The translations under genes and the position numbers were made by a program. Positions 1 through 6,612 of a stretch of DNA of 8,975 bases are shown one piece after another. The number at the start of each line of letters is the position of its first letter. Positions within the stretch are counted from its first letter, which is position 1. The stretch spans positions 1-8,975 of the forward strand of contig JAAZKQ010000666.1 of NCBI GenBank assembly GCA_012799755.1, written 5' to 3'. The notes under the pieces are model-generated. The model searched no databases and had not been told where the DNA came from. It saw nothing but the letters and a program-made list of their open reading frames with translations. The DNA comes from Lentisphaerota bacterium. GTDB taxonomy: Bacteria > Verrucomicrobiota > Lentisphaeria > Oligosphaerales > Oligosphaeraceae.

Positions 1-149
1 AGAAACGCCAATTCGTCCGCCCCGCCGGCACAATAGGCCGTCGCGGCCGCAACAGGGTCTCCAGCATCCTGCAACTCGACAAAATGCACGCCCTTGACAA
101 CCCGGCCGTCCTTCATGTCCAGGCAGGGAATGATACTCACGAAGTCCAT
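1..149 (-). CDS. hisF: Imidazole glycerol phosphate synthase cyclase subunit HisF (N-terminal part, cut by window edge)
   Basis: Only the first 49 codons lie in the window. HisF is the cytoplasmic (beta/alpha)8-barrel that takes ammonia from HisH and converts PRFAR into imidazole glycerol phosphate and AICAR in histidine synthesis. The protein begins MDFVSIIPCLDMKDGRVVKG and continues with a DAGDP motif and a GADEL segment, the family's beta1-loop-alpha1 region. The catalytic Asp falls at residue 11 and the conserved loop Lys at residue 19, the same numbering as the well-studied Thermotoga HisF, which supports the ATG at 149-147. A weak purine-rich stretch (AAAGAG) lies about 11 nt upstream. 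It follows the isomerase gene on the same strand after a 77-nt gap containing a strong hairpin, so cotranscription is uncertain. No other his gene is visible. Confidence 0.9.
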   Translation of the reverse strand, partial: MDFVSIIPCLDMKDGRVVKGVHFVELQDAGDPVAAATAYCAGGADELAF

Positions 150-181
150 AATGGGGTCTCTTTCAAATCCGGCTTCTTCCA

Positions 182-218
182 CGCCGCTCGGGACGTCCAC
201 AGTGCATCCCGAGCGGCG
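182..218 (-). terminator. Perfect 12-bp hairpin between isomerase gene and hisF
   Basis: Positions 182-193 (CGCCGCTCGGGA) are exactly complementary to 207-218, giving a GC-rich 12-bp stem with a 13-nt loop. It starts 9 nt past the stop codon of the upstream isomerase gene. There is no T-tract after the stem on the minus strand, so it is not a classic intrinsic terminator. It could protect the 3' end of the isomerase mRNA, attenuate read-through into hisF, or act as a Rho-assisted stop. Confidence 0.45.
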
Positions 219-226
219 CATCATAC

Positions 227-1060
227 TCACCAGCGAGCGCAATCTGCCAGTATGCGCAGCAGATCCTCAAGCGGGAGATCCTTGCTCTTGCTGAACTCTG
301 CTGAGACACAGCCGGTATAACCGCTGGCCGCAATCGCCTTGAAGATATTCTTGTAGTTCAACTCGCCCGTGCCGGGCTCGCGGCGACCGGGATTGTCGCC
401 AAAGTGGAAGTGACCAATCTCATCCTTGAAATCCGTCAGATTGCGAATGACATCGCCTTCGCTGATCTGCTGATGATAAACGTCAAAAAGGAATTTGACC
501 GACGGACTCCCCACCTGCCGCACCAAGTCAGCCGCCTGCTTGGAATACACCAACGGATAGCCCATGTGGTCCTTGCGGACGTTCAGTGTCTCGTAGACCA
601 TCACCATGCCCGCGTCTTCCAGCATCGGGGCCAGCCGTTTGCTGACGGCGACGACGTTGTCCATCTGCTGCTGCAAGCTCATGTCGCTGCGCTCGCCGCC
701 AACCACGGCCAGCAGCGTCTTTGTCCCCAGCGCCTTGGCATTGGCGATCGCCGTGCGGACTTCGTTCTCAAAGGTGTCGTGGTACGCAGGGTTCACCGGC
801 CCGTCGCCATTGATCGAGCCGCCGCATTTGATGGCGCCGACGCTGATGCCCAGCTCCTCGCACTTCGCGCGCACGGCCTCCTTGTCTTCCCAGTTGCCCG
901 CGCCAAGATTTTCAAAAGCCGGAAAACCGTAGGCTGCGATCTGCTCGACCATCTCTACGTGGCTCAGGCCGCCAAACCAACCCGACATCAACGCCAACTT
1001 GATCCGAATTCCCGCACCAATTTTCTCGACATTGTAGTTGACCGGCATGACATTCTCCAT
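227..1060 (-). CDS. Sugar phosphate isomerase/epimerase (hydroxypyruvate-isomerase-like TIM barrel)
   Basis: This 277-residue protein belongs to the xylose isomerase-like / AP endonuclease 2 TIM-barrel family (PF01261), metal-dependent cytoplasmic enzymes that isomerise or epimerise small sugars and keto acids. Family landmarks are a VYETLN strand with probable metal ligand Glu157, FLFDVYHQQ with Asp193 and His196, the HFHFGDNPGRREPGTGE segment (His217/His219, Arg-Arg-Glu 226-228) and SAEFSKS with Glu255. The Asp/His pair, the PGR-x-EP motif and the final Glu are closest in style to hydroxypyruvate isomerases, but substrate cannot be fixed from sequence. ATG 1060 has a weak upstream site; a second ATG at 1048 (residue 5) has GGAG placed 6 nt before it and may be the real start (273 residues). 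A candidate promoter lies upstream; hisF follows downstream on the same strand. Confidence 0.88.
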   Translation of the reverse strand: MENVMPVNYNVEKIGAGIRIKLALMSGWFGGLSHVEMVEQIAAYGFPAFENLGAGNWEDKEAVRAKCEELGISVGAIKCGGSINGDGPVNPAYHDTFENEVRTAIANAKALGTKTLLAVVGGERSDMSLQQQMDNVVAVSKRLAPMLEDAGMVMVYETLNVRKDHMGYPLVYSKQAADLVRQVGSPSVKFLFDVYHQQISEGDVIRNLTDFKDEIGHFHFGDNPGRREPGTGELNYKNIFKAIAASGYTGCVSAEFSKSKDLPLEDLLRILADCARW

Positions 1061-1080
1061 TGCTTTACTTGTTGCTACTT

Positions 1081-1106
1081 GCTAGACGGGCACCCCCCGC
1101 TCTAGC
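1081..1106 (-). other. Hairpin in the 5' leader of the isomerase gene
   Basis: The segment GCTAGA-CGGG at 1081-1090 pairs with CCCG-CTCTAGC at 1096-1106 with one unpaired base, leaving a short C-rich loop. It sits about 20 nt upstream of the isomerase start codon and within a few bases of the predicted +1 of the promoter at 1118-1146. A 5'-terminal hairpin of this type often stabilises mRNA; it could also be a binding site. No T-run follows it. Confidence 0.4.
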
Positions 1107-1117
1107 GATGAATAGCA

Positions 1118-1146
1118 AATATCATGCCCCGGCGACGCCCTTGCAA
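1118..1146 (-). promoter_or_regulatory. Candidate sigma70-type promoter for the isomerase gene
   Basis: On the minus strand a -35-like TTGCAA (1146-1141) and a -10-like GATATT (1123-1118) are separated by exactly 17 nt; each matches consensus at four of six positions. Predicted +1 is near 1111, giving a leader of about 50 nt that starts with the hairpin at 1081-1106. Only sequence similarity supports this. Confidence 0.35.
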
Positions 1147-1289
1147 TGGCCGCGAGTGCTTTTTTACCACCAATAGCCAAATCCTCGCTCAATGATTGCA
1201 AGCAAAACAGGCACCGTCCCCCGAAGCAACCCGCGTCAAGAAAAAATCCGCAGAGGCAAAAGGCAAACACACAGGCCCACCCTAAAAAT

Positions 1290-1633
1290 AATCTGCGCTA
1301 ATCGGCGTAATCTGCGGATAGAAAAGAATCAGGCGGATCAGACGATTCAGGCAAAGACACCCCAATCTGCGAAAAAAACCGGCGGCGTGAATTGCCGCGC
1401 AGCGGCCAGACAGGCCGCCATAATCTGCGCTAATCGGCGTAATCTGCGGATAAAAAAGGCGAACACCCAAACCTACCCTACACCAAACAGCCCCACCCCA
1501 AAAAAATCTGCGCTAATCGGCGAAATCTGCGGATAGAAAAGCAGACACACAGGCCACCCTATGCCAAACAGCCCCACCCCAAAAAATCTGCGTTAATCGG
1601 CGAAATCTGCGGATAGAAAATAATCTGCGGATA
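1290..1633. repeat. Interspersed 31-bp repeat cluster built from TAATCKGCG nonamers
   Basis: Four near-identical 31-bp units occupy 1290-1320, 1422-1452, 1505-1535 and 1585-1615, with a truncated fifth (AATCTGCGGATA) at 1622-1633. Each unit is three nonamers TAATCTGCG, TAATCGGCG and TAATCTGCG spaced 9-10 bp apart and closed by GATA plus an A-run; units 3 and 4 have A for T before the last nonamer, and unit 4 has one further change. Start-to-start distances (132, 83, 80 bp) are irregular. The cluster lies between the metH stop and the isomerase promoter, and no gene is seen in 1147-1646. From memory, repeats of this type recur between genes in PVC-group genomes and generate spurious peptides such as NLRNLRIKK; I cannot verify that here. 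Confidence 0.9.
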
Positions 1634-1642
1634 GAAAAAAAC
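1483..1642. repeat. About 80-bp tandem duplication carrying repeat units 3 and 4
   Basis: The segment beginning CCAAACAGCCCCACCCC at 1483 recurs at 1564, followed each time by an A-run (7 versus 6 bases) and a 31-bp repeat unit. The offset is 81 bp with few differences, so units 3 and 4 probably arose by local duplication. A related flank (cacacaggcc, then accct) also precedes unit 1 near 1268-1283 and recurs at 1545-1560, so the repeated module is larger than the 31-bp core. Confidence 0.8.
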
Positions 1643-1646
1643 GCAT

Positions 1647-4058
1647 TTATTTCAGGAGTTCCTTGACGATCTTCACCGTCGCCAAGGCATCGCCGGCATA
1701 GTACGCGCCGATGCTCCGGGCAAAATTGTCATCAACAACGGCGCCGCCAACGACAAATCGCAACGAGTTCATGCCCCGCTTGGCTGCCAGTTCGACGACC
1801 TGTTTCATCTCACCCATGGTCGTGGTCATCAGGGCCGACAGCCCGATGATGCTGATGCCTTCCCTCGCCGCCGTATCCAGAATCAGCTCGGCGGGCACGT
1901 CCTTGCCGAGATCAAGCACGTCAATGTTATAATTGCGCAGCATCATCGCCACGATATTCTTGCCGATGTCATGGATATCGCCCTTGACCGTCGCCATAAT
2001 CATCCGCCCCAGCGGCTTGGTTGCGGCGCCCTCCTGTTGCAGCAAGGGTGTCAAGAAATCCATACCTGCGCGCATGGCGTCCGCACTCATGATCAGCTGC
2101 GGCAAAAAAAAGTCTTTGCGCTCAAAGCGGTCACCGACCTCCGTTATACCCGGAATCAGTATCTCGTTGACAATGTGGTCGGCCTTGCCGCCGGCTTGAA
2201 TACAGGCGCTGATCGCCCCGACAATGCCGGCGGTATCACCGGCCAGCAACGCCTTGCGCACCGATTCTTCGGGCGTCGCAGCCGCGCCCGCGTCCACGGC
2301 AGACGTCGCCCCCTTGCCGCCCTCACTGCTCCCATAGCGGCTGAGGAATCCCTGCATACGCACATCGCGACCGCAGAGAACGTCGCCTGCCGCCACGGTC
2401 TCCATAATGTCAGCCAGCGTGGGATTGGCAATCGCCATGTTCAGTCCGCGACCGATGGCCATGCCCAGGAAAGCCCGATTAATCAAATCACGTCGCGGCA
2501 AGCCGAAACTCACGTTGGACAGCCCGCAGACGCAGTTCACACCCCATTCGCGCGCACACCACTCGACGAGCCCCAGCGTCAACTCAGCAGCCTCGGGGCT
2601 GGCCGAGACCGTCATCACCAGGCCGTCCACGCAAACGTCGTCCTTGCTGTAGCCGTATTTTTGCGCCTCGGCGAAAATGCGCTTGATGACGTCAATGCGC
2701 TCTTCCAGGGTCGCCGGAATGCCCTCATCTGTTACCGGCAGCAGTATGAGCATGGCGCCGTACTTGGCGGCCACCGGTAGAACCTCCTCCAGCCGATCCT
2801 TTTCCGCTGAAATGGAATTGAACAACGCGCGACCGGGATAGCAACGCAGAGCCGCCTCGGCGACGTCAGCACGCGTGGTGTCAATACACAAGGGGACTGC
2901 ATAATCCTGCGCGAGCATGGTCACGCCCTCACGCATCATCCCCAGTTCGTCAATGCCCGACAGGCCGAAATTGACGTCCAGCAAGGCCGCGCCGGCAGCA
3001 AGCTGCTCGTCAGCATAACGCGACACCAGATCATATTTACCCTCGCGCAATTCCGCCTGCAATGCCTTCTTGCCGGTCGGATTGATGCGCTCGCCAATCA
3101 CCGCAAAGGGCGCTTGGCGGCTCAGCTCGCGATAGCCGCGGGCATGGCTTACACAAGCACCGCGCGTGGCGGCGACCTCGGGCGGTTGCAATCCAGCCAA
3201 GCCATCGGCCAAGCAACGGATATGCTCCGGCGTCGTCCCGCAGCAACCGCCGAGAATGCCGGCGCCGGCGGCCACAAATTCCGGCCCGAAAGCCCCGAAG
3301 GTCTCTGCCTCCATACTAAAAACCGTCTGCCCGTCCTGCCACTGCGGCAGGCCGGCATTCGGCTTGGCGATCAGCGGCACGCGTGCGTAAGGCTTAAGCA
3401 GGCGAATAATCTCCAGCATGCCCTCCGGCCCCATGGAACAATTGCAGCCAAAGGCGCTGACGCCCAGCGCTTGCAGGGTAATCAGGGCCGACACCGGGTC
3501 ATTGCCCGTCAAGGTACGCAGTCCTTTCTCAAAGGTCATGGTCACCATGATGGGCAAGTCGCAGAGTTCGAGCACTGCGAGCACCGCCGCGCGGGTTTCC
3601 TGGATGTCCATCATGGTTTCAATGACAAAGCCATCAACCCCGCCTGCGAGCAAGCCCTCGGCCTGCTCACGATAAATGGCCACGGCGTCTTCAAAGGCCA
3701 AATCGCCCACCGGCTCAATGAACTGCCCCGTCGGCGCCATGTCGCCAAAAATCAGACTGTCCGGCGCGGCCTCGCGGGACAGCAGCGCCAAGTCGCGGTT
3801 AATCGCCACGACGTCATTCTCACGGCCAAATTCGGCCAGCTTGCAGCGATTGCCGCCAAAAGTCGGCGCATACACGCAGTGCGCCCCCGCCGCCACATAG
3901 TCACCTTGCACCGCCCGGATGGTCTCGGGATGCTCCAGCACCCACAACTCCGGGCAAACGCCCGCCGGCATGCCGCGCTTGCTCAGTTCCGTGCCGGTCG
4001 CGCCATCCAGTATCAGCACCTGCTTTGCCAGAATTGCCTTGAATGCGTCGCCGCTCAT
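1647..4058 (-). CDS. metH: Cobalamin-dependent methionine synthase MetH, short form lacking the activation domain
   Basis: Transfers the methyl group of 5-methyltetrahydrofolate to homocysteine through protein-bound cobalamin, giving methionine in the cytoplasm. Modules in its 803 residues: homocysteine barrel (about 1-290) with GATGTEL at 19-25, FGCNCSMG (Cys207) and GGCCGTTPEH (Cys272, Cys273), the three zinc ligands at the positions I recall for the Thermotoga enzyme; pterin-binding barrel (about 315-570) with ERINPTGKK, DVNFG and DTT; helical cobalamin cap (about 595-680); Rossmann-like cobalamin domain (about 685-803) with DIHDIGKN, in which His696 is the lower axial ligand, plus GLSALMTTTM and VGGAVV. 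It ends right after this domain, whereas full-length enzymes (about 1200 residues) continue into a SAM-binding reactivation domain; that part is encoded by the preceding gene, 65 nt upstream. A purine-rich AAAGGGAAAG precedes ATG 4058. No cobalamin riboswitch is recognisable. Confidence 0.96.
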   Translation of the reverse strand: MSGDAFKAILAKQVLILDGATGTELSKRGMPAGVCPELWVLEHPETIRAVQGDYVAAGAHCVYAPTFGGNRCKLAEFGRENDVVAINRDLALLSREAAPDSLIFGDMAPTGQFIEPVGDLAFEDAVAIYREQAEGLLAGGVDGFVIETMMDIQETRAAVLAVLELCDLPIMVTMTFEKGLRTLTGNDPVSALITLQALGVSAFGCNCSMGPEGMLEIIRLLKPYARVPLIAKPNAGLPQWQDGQTVFSMEAETFGAFGPEFVAAGAGILGGCCGTTPEHIRCLADGLAGLQPPEVAATRGACVSHARGYRELSRQAPFAVIGERINPTGKKALQAELREGKYDLVSRYADEQLAAGAALLDVNFGLSGIDELGMMREGVTMLAQDYAVPLCIDTTRADVAEAALRCYPGRALFNSISAEKDRLEEVLPVAAKYGAMLILLPVTDEGIPATLEERIDVIKRIFAEAQKYGYSKDDVCVDGLVMTVSASPEAAELTLGLVEWCAREWGVNCVCGLSNVSFGLPRRDLINRAFLGMAIGRGLNMAIANPTLADIMETVAAGDVLCGRDVRMQGFLSRYGSSEGGKGATSAVDAGAAATPEESVRKALLAGDTAGIVGAISACIQAGGKADHIVNEILIPGITEVGDRFERKDFFLPQLIMSADAMRAGMDFLTPLLQQEGAATKPLGRMIMATVKGDIHDIGKNIVAMMLRNYNIDVLDLGKDVPAELILDTAAREGISIIGLSALMTTTMGEMKQVVELAAKRGMNSLRFVVGGAVVDDNFARSIGAYYAGDALATVKIVKELLK

Positions 4059-4123
4059 ATTCTTTCCCTTTCTCGGGTTTCAAGGCAGAATCACAGCGCT
4101 TTGGACGCCCGCTGCCGTATTTT

Positions 4124-4750
4124 TCAGGAGCTGCGAATGCCGGCTATGGCCGTAATCGTCTTCTCCGGTTCAATGATCGCGCTCGTTGTCAGCCGTAAGC
4201 CCATATCAACCAGCGGCAACCACGCAAAAAACATCGCCTGCGCAGACAAGTCCCAGCCACCATAGCCCACGGAAAAACGCTTGCCGGACAACTGCCGGCC
4301 GCGCCGCCGAAAAATGGTCCCGGCATAGCTTTGCAGGACATCCATGGCGGCTTCCACCGTCTCGCTGCCCACCGCGTCGGCGACCACGGCTTTGGCGCCA
4401 TTGCCGGCCGCTATCGCTTGATTTACCAAAGCCGGCAGTTCCGAGCCGATAGTGCTTGCCGCCAGCCACGCATACTGGCACTTAGCCAATAGCCGCGCCA
4501 CGGCATCATTCTCTATGACTGACGCGTCACTTAATGTAACCTTGTGACCATTGTTGTCCATAATCGCCAGACAACCAAAGACGCCCTCCGGCCGACAACG
4601 CGCAAAGGCTTCCGCCATCCATTGCGCAAGCTGCGCTTCCTGAACCGCTGATACGACTTGGGCGTCCTTGCGCCGCCCGAGCCGACGATTGATGGCCGCC
4701 ACCGGCATCGCTACCGGCAGCCGCCTCATTCTAGTCACATCGTCGAGCAT
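4124..4750 (-). CDS. Stand-alone methionine synthase activation (SAM-binding) domain protein
   Basis: This 208-residue protein corresponds to the C-terminal reactivation module of MetH (PF02965), which binds S-adenosylmethionine and allows reductive remethylation of oxidised cob(II)alamin. Diagnostic segments are DAVGSETVEAA (125-135), RFSVGYGGWDLSAQ (158-171) and the end MGLRLTTSAIIEPEKTITAIAGI, matching the family's R-x-x-x-G-Y SAM motif and the IG-x-LT-S-x-M-x-P-x-KS-x-SA-x-x-G pattern. The usual Pro in RxxPGY is Val161, while Arg158, Gly162 and Tyr163 are kept. Its partner is MetH, which lacks this domain and lies 65 nt downstream; a separate activation protein is also known in Thermotoga. 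It starts 6 nt after the dsbD-like stop, with GAGGG only 3 nt from the ATG, so translational coupling is likely. The N-terminal 50 residues are not diagnostic. Confidence 0.9.
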   Translation of the reverse strand: MLDDVTRMRRLPVAMPVAAINRRLGRRKDAQVVSAVQEAQLAQWMAEAFARCRPEGVFGCLAIMDNNGHKVTLSDASVIENDAVARLLAKCQYAWLAASTIGSELPALVNQAIAAGNGAKAVVADAVGSETVEAAMDVLQSYAGTIFRRRGRQLSGKRFSVGYGGWDLSAQAMFFAWLPLVDMGLRLTTSAIIEPEKTITAIAGIRSS

Positions 4751-4756
4751 CCGCCC

Positions 4757-6361
4757 TCACTCTCGCCGCATCAGCACATAGGTCGGCAGGCCAATGACCT
4801 CGTAGCGCTTCAAGATGGCCTGCAACAACGGGTCGCTCATGTCGTCTGCCTGCACTGCCACCTTCACCCAGTCCTCCATGTGCGCAATCACCTCGGGCTC
4901 CTTGAAGGTCGTGCGCTTCATTGCCGCACAACTCTTGCAGCTCACGCCCCAAAAATCCAGGAAGAGCGGCTTGTTTTCCGCTTCGGCGATTGACATCGCC
5001 GCCGGCAATTCACTCAACCAACCTGCCGGCACGGACGCTGTTGCGGACGGTGCCCCGCCGGAACCGGCCCGCAGCAGCACGACGCCAAGCCAGCCGTAGT
5101 ACAAGGCCGCAGCAATAATCAACACCCCAAAGACCTGCTTGACGCGCTCCATCCATACGCCCGGCTTAGGCAGCTTACCCATGCCTGCGCCCAAAATCGG
5201 CCACGGCAGAGCCATGCCAATGCCCAGCAGAAAAGGCAGGAACAAACCAACCGGATTGCCGCGGGCAAAGAGGTCGGCCGCCAACAGCAGCACCCAGATC
5301 AGCACCGGCGCCACACAGGCGCCGGCCAGCACGGCCGCCAATGCGCCAAGCAGAAAGGCGCCAAAGGCATGACCGCCTTCGATAGAGCCAAAGCGTCCTG
5401 CCCGCCAACGCGAAAAGTCCAGTACCAACACGTCGAACATCGCCAGCGCCAGCAGCAGAAAAACCACCGCCACGCTAAAATTGAACCACGGCGAAGAATT
5501 GATCGCCCCGAAACGCGCACCGGTAAGCACCGCCACCACGCCGATGGCGCCGTACACCAGAGTCATGCCCAGACCGTACATAGCGCCCAGCATGAAGCCG
5601 CGACCCTTCTTGTCACGGGCTGCTGCGCCGGCGCCGATAATCGCCAGATTGATCGGTATCATCGGCAGCACGCAGGGCGTCAGATTGAGCATGAAGCCCA
5701 GCGGAATAATCAACAACGCCGCCACCAGCAGGCCATAGCGCGCCAGCACCCGGTCCAGCAGCTGCTCTTCAGCAGCCGTGCCGGCTTCGGCCCGCCGCAA
5801 CCAACCCAAAAACGCGTCTTTGTCCATATACCCCGTCGCCGTGCCCAGCACCGCAAAGTCCTCGGCCTGGCGTTGCCAAGCCAGCACCCGCTCCTCAGTC
5901 GGCAGTTCCGTCGGCTTTGCCGGCAATCGCGCCGGCGCACCAGCGAAGGTCAAGGCATAGGTCACCGTCTCCGGCATGAAACACACGCCTTTGCTACAGC
6001 CTTGATAATGCACGCTGATCTCAAGCGGCTCATCTACTTTGCCGGTCAGGAAATAACGCCGGCTGAAACTCTGCAGAAAAACCCGCGATTCTTCACCCGC
6101 CTTCGCCACCGGCTCAGGCCCCGCAAACAGCTCGGCTCGCAGGCCTTCCGGCAGGGTCAAATCCATGGCGTCCTCATATAAATACGCATCGGCAGCAATC
6201 GTAAATTGCAACTCAAGCACGGCACGGCCACCATCATCGCGTAACAAGACTGCGGCAACTTCAAAGGCCTTCGCCGGCACATTCTGCGCCCACAAGCCGC
6301 TCAGACCGCAACAAAATAACATGCCGCTTAACAGATAAAGCAGTCGTTTCTTCTCGAACAT
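4757..6361 (-). CDS. DsbD-like thiol:disulfide interchange protein (transmembrane electron transporter)
   Basis: DsbD carries reducing equivalents from cytoplasmic thioredoxin across the inner membrane to periplasmic thiol proteins. In this 534-residue protein: signal peptide at 1-25 (MFEKKRLLYLLSGMLF, ending GLWA-Q); periplasmic alpha domain (about 30-145) with Cys122 and Cys127 in YQGCSKGVCFMPE; membrane domain (about 210-430), probably eight helices, with Cys230 in LTPCVLP and Cys349 in GACVAP; C-terminal thioredoxin-like domain with Cys475-Lys-Ser-Cys478 and the cis-Pro loop GLPT. All six redox cysteines are present. The protein stops at YVLMRRE, shortly after the cis-Pro strand, so the last strand and helix of the usual thioredoxin fold (about 30 residues) are missing. 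ATG 6361 is chosen over an upstream in-frame ATG at 6478 because of AAAGGAG and the signal peptide. It is the first gene of a probable operon with the MetH activation gene and metH. Confidence 0.92.
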   Translation of the reverse strand: MFEKKRLLYLLSGMLFCCGLSGLWAQNVPAKAFEVAAVLLRDDGGRAVLELQFTIAADAYLYEDAMDLTLPEGLRAELFAGPEPVAKAGEESRVFLQSFSRRYFLTGKVDEPLEISVHYQGCSKGVCFMPETVTYALTFAGAPARLPAKPTELPTEERVLAWQRQAEDFAVLGTATGYMDKDAFLGWLRRAEAGTAAEEQLLDRVLARYGLLVAALLIIPLGFMLNLTPCVLPMIPINLAIIGAGAAARDKKGRGFMLGAMYGLGMTLVYGAIGVVAVLTGARFGAINSSPWFNFSVAVVFLLLALAMFDVLVLDFSRWRAGRFGSIEGGHAFGAFLLGALAAVLAGACVAPVLIWVLLLAADLFARGNPVGLFLPFLLGIGMALPWPILGAGMGKLPKPGVWMERVKQVFGVLIIAAALYYGWLGVVLLRAGSGGAPSATASVPAGWLSELPAAMSIAEAENKPLFLDFWGVSCKSCAAMKRTTFKEPEVIAHMEDWVKVAVQADDMSDPLLQAILKRYEVIGLPTYVLMRRE

Positions 6362-6364
6362 GAT

Positions 6365-6371
6365 CTCCTTT
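6365..6371 (-). promoter_or_regulatory. Shine-Dalgarno site fixing the dsbD-like start
   Basis: AAAGGAG on the minus strand lies 3 nt (ATC) before the ATG at 6361. It outweighs the 39-codon upstream in-frame extension, which lacks such a site and would bury the signal peptide. No convincing -10/-35 pair or riboswitch for the dsbD-metH unit was found in 6372-6540. Confidence 0.8.
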
Positions 6372-6439
6372 CTGACGACCGCAGCCATCTTAATACACGC
6401 GACACGCGCGTAGACACAACGGCCCGACCATGAAGCATG

Positions 6440-6454
6440 AAGCATCTTGTGCTT
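6440..6454 (-). other. Small inverted repeat in the dsbD leader region
   Basis: AAGCA at 6440-6444 pairs with TGCTT at 6450-6454 around a 5-nt loop, next to a tandem heptamer (CATGAAG twice, 6429-6442). It lies about 80-95 nt upstream of the dsbD-like start. Short enough to be chance; noted as possible leader structure. Confidence 0.2.
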
Positions 6455-6547
6455 TTCGTAAAAAACACCTATTCCCACATAAAACCTAACAGTGGTTAAT
6501 GTGCAACGCTTTGTGATAGAAAGTTAGATTTGTCATGAGCCGCGAAG

Positions 6548-6612
6548 CAGCAAAAGCCCCAACGGAGCGTGACATACCAGTAACCACCCCCGTGGGGAAT
6601 ATACCAAGGACA
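6548..6612. repeat. Degenerate REP-like intergenic element
   Basis: The segment agccccaacggagcg (6556-6570), then gacataccag, then a small palindrome around CCCCGTGGGG (6587-6596), then aatatacc, resembles a short palindromic intergenic element I recall from PVC-type genomes, with an AGCCCCAACGGGGCG head, a cataccag link and a GC-rich stem. Only one degraded copy is present here, so the assignment relies on memory and on the palindrome. Confidence 0.35.

Noticed and set aside
404..1105. 233-residue plus-strand open frame
   Set aside because: It is the antisense of the isomerase gene; no family features, and the minus-strand motifs are unambiguous.
1192..1536. 114-residue plus-strand open frame and its minus-strand counterpart at 1282-1470
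   Set aside because: Both are largely translations of the 31-bp repeat (NRRNLRIKK-like and YPQITPISADY-like peptides) and have no ribosome binding site.
1290..1633. CRISPR array
   Set aside because: Units are unevenly spaced (132, 83, 80 bp), flanks are themselves duplicated rather than unique spacers, and no cas gene is present.
4731..4800. Frameshift explaining the short DsbD C-terminus
   Set aside because: Both alternative frames reach a stop within about a dozen codons and show no thioredoxin-like tail.
6362..6478. Upstream in-frame ATG giving a 573-residue DsbD-like protein
   Set aside because: The extra 39 residues precede a clear signal peptide and the strong AAAGGAG belongs to the ATG at 6361.
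6362..6540. Cobalamin or SAM riboswitch upstream of the dsbD-metH operon
   Set aside because: I looked for the B12-box and related conserved segments on the minus strand and saw none; a covariance-model scan would settle it.
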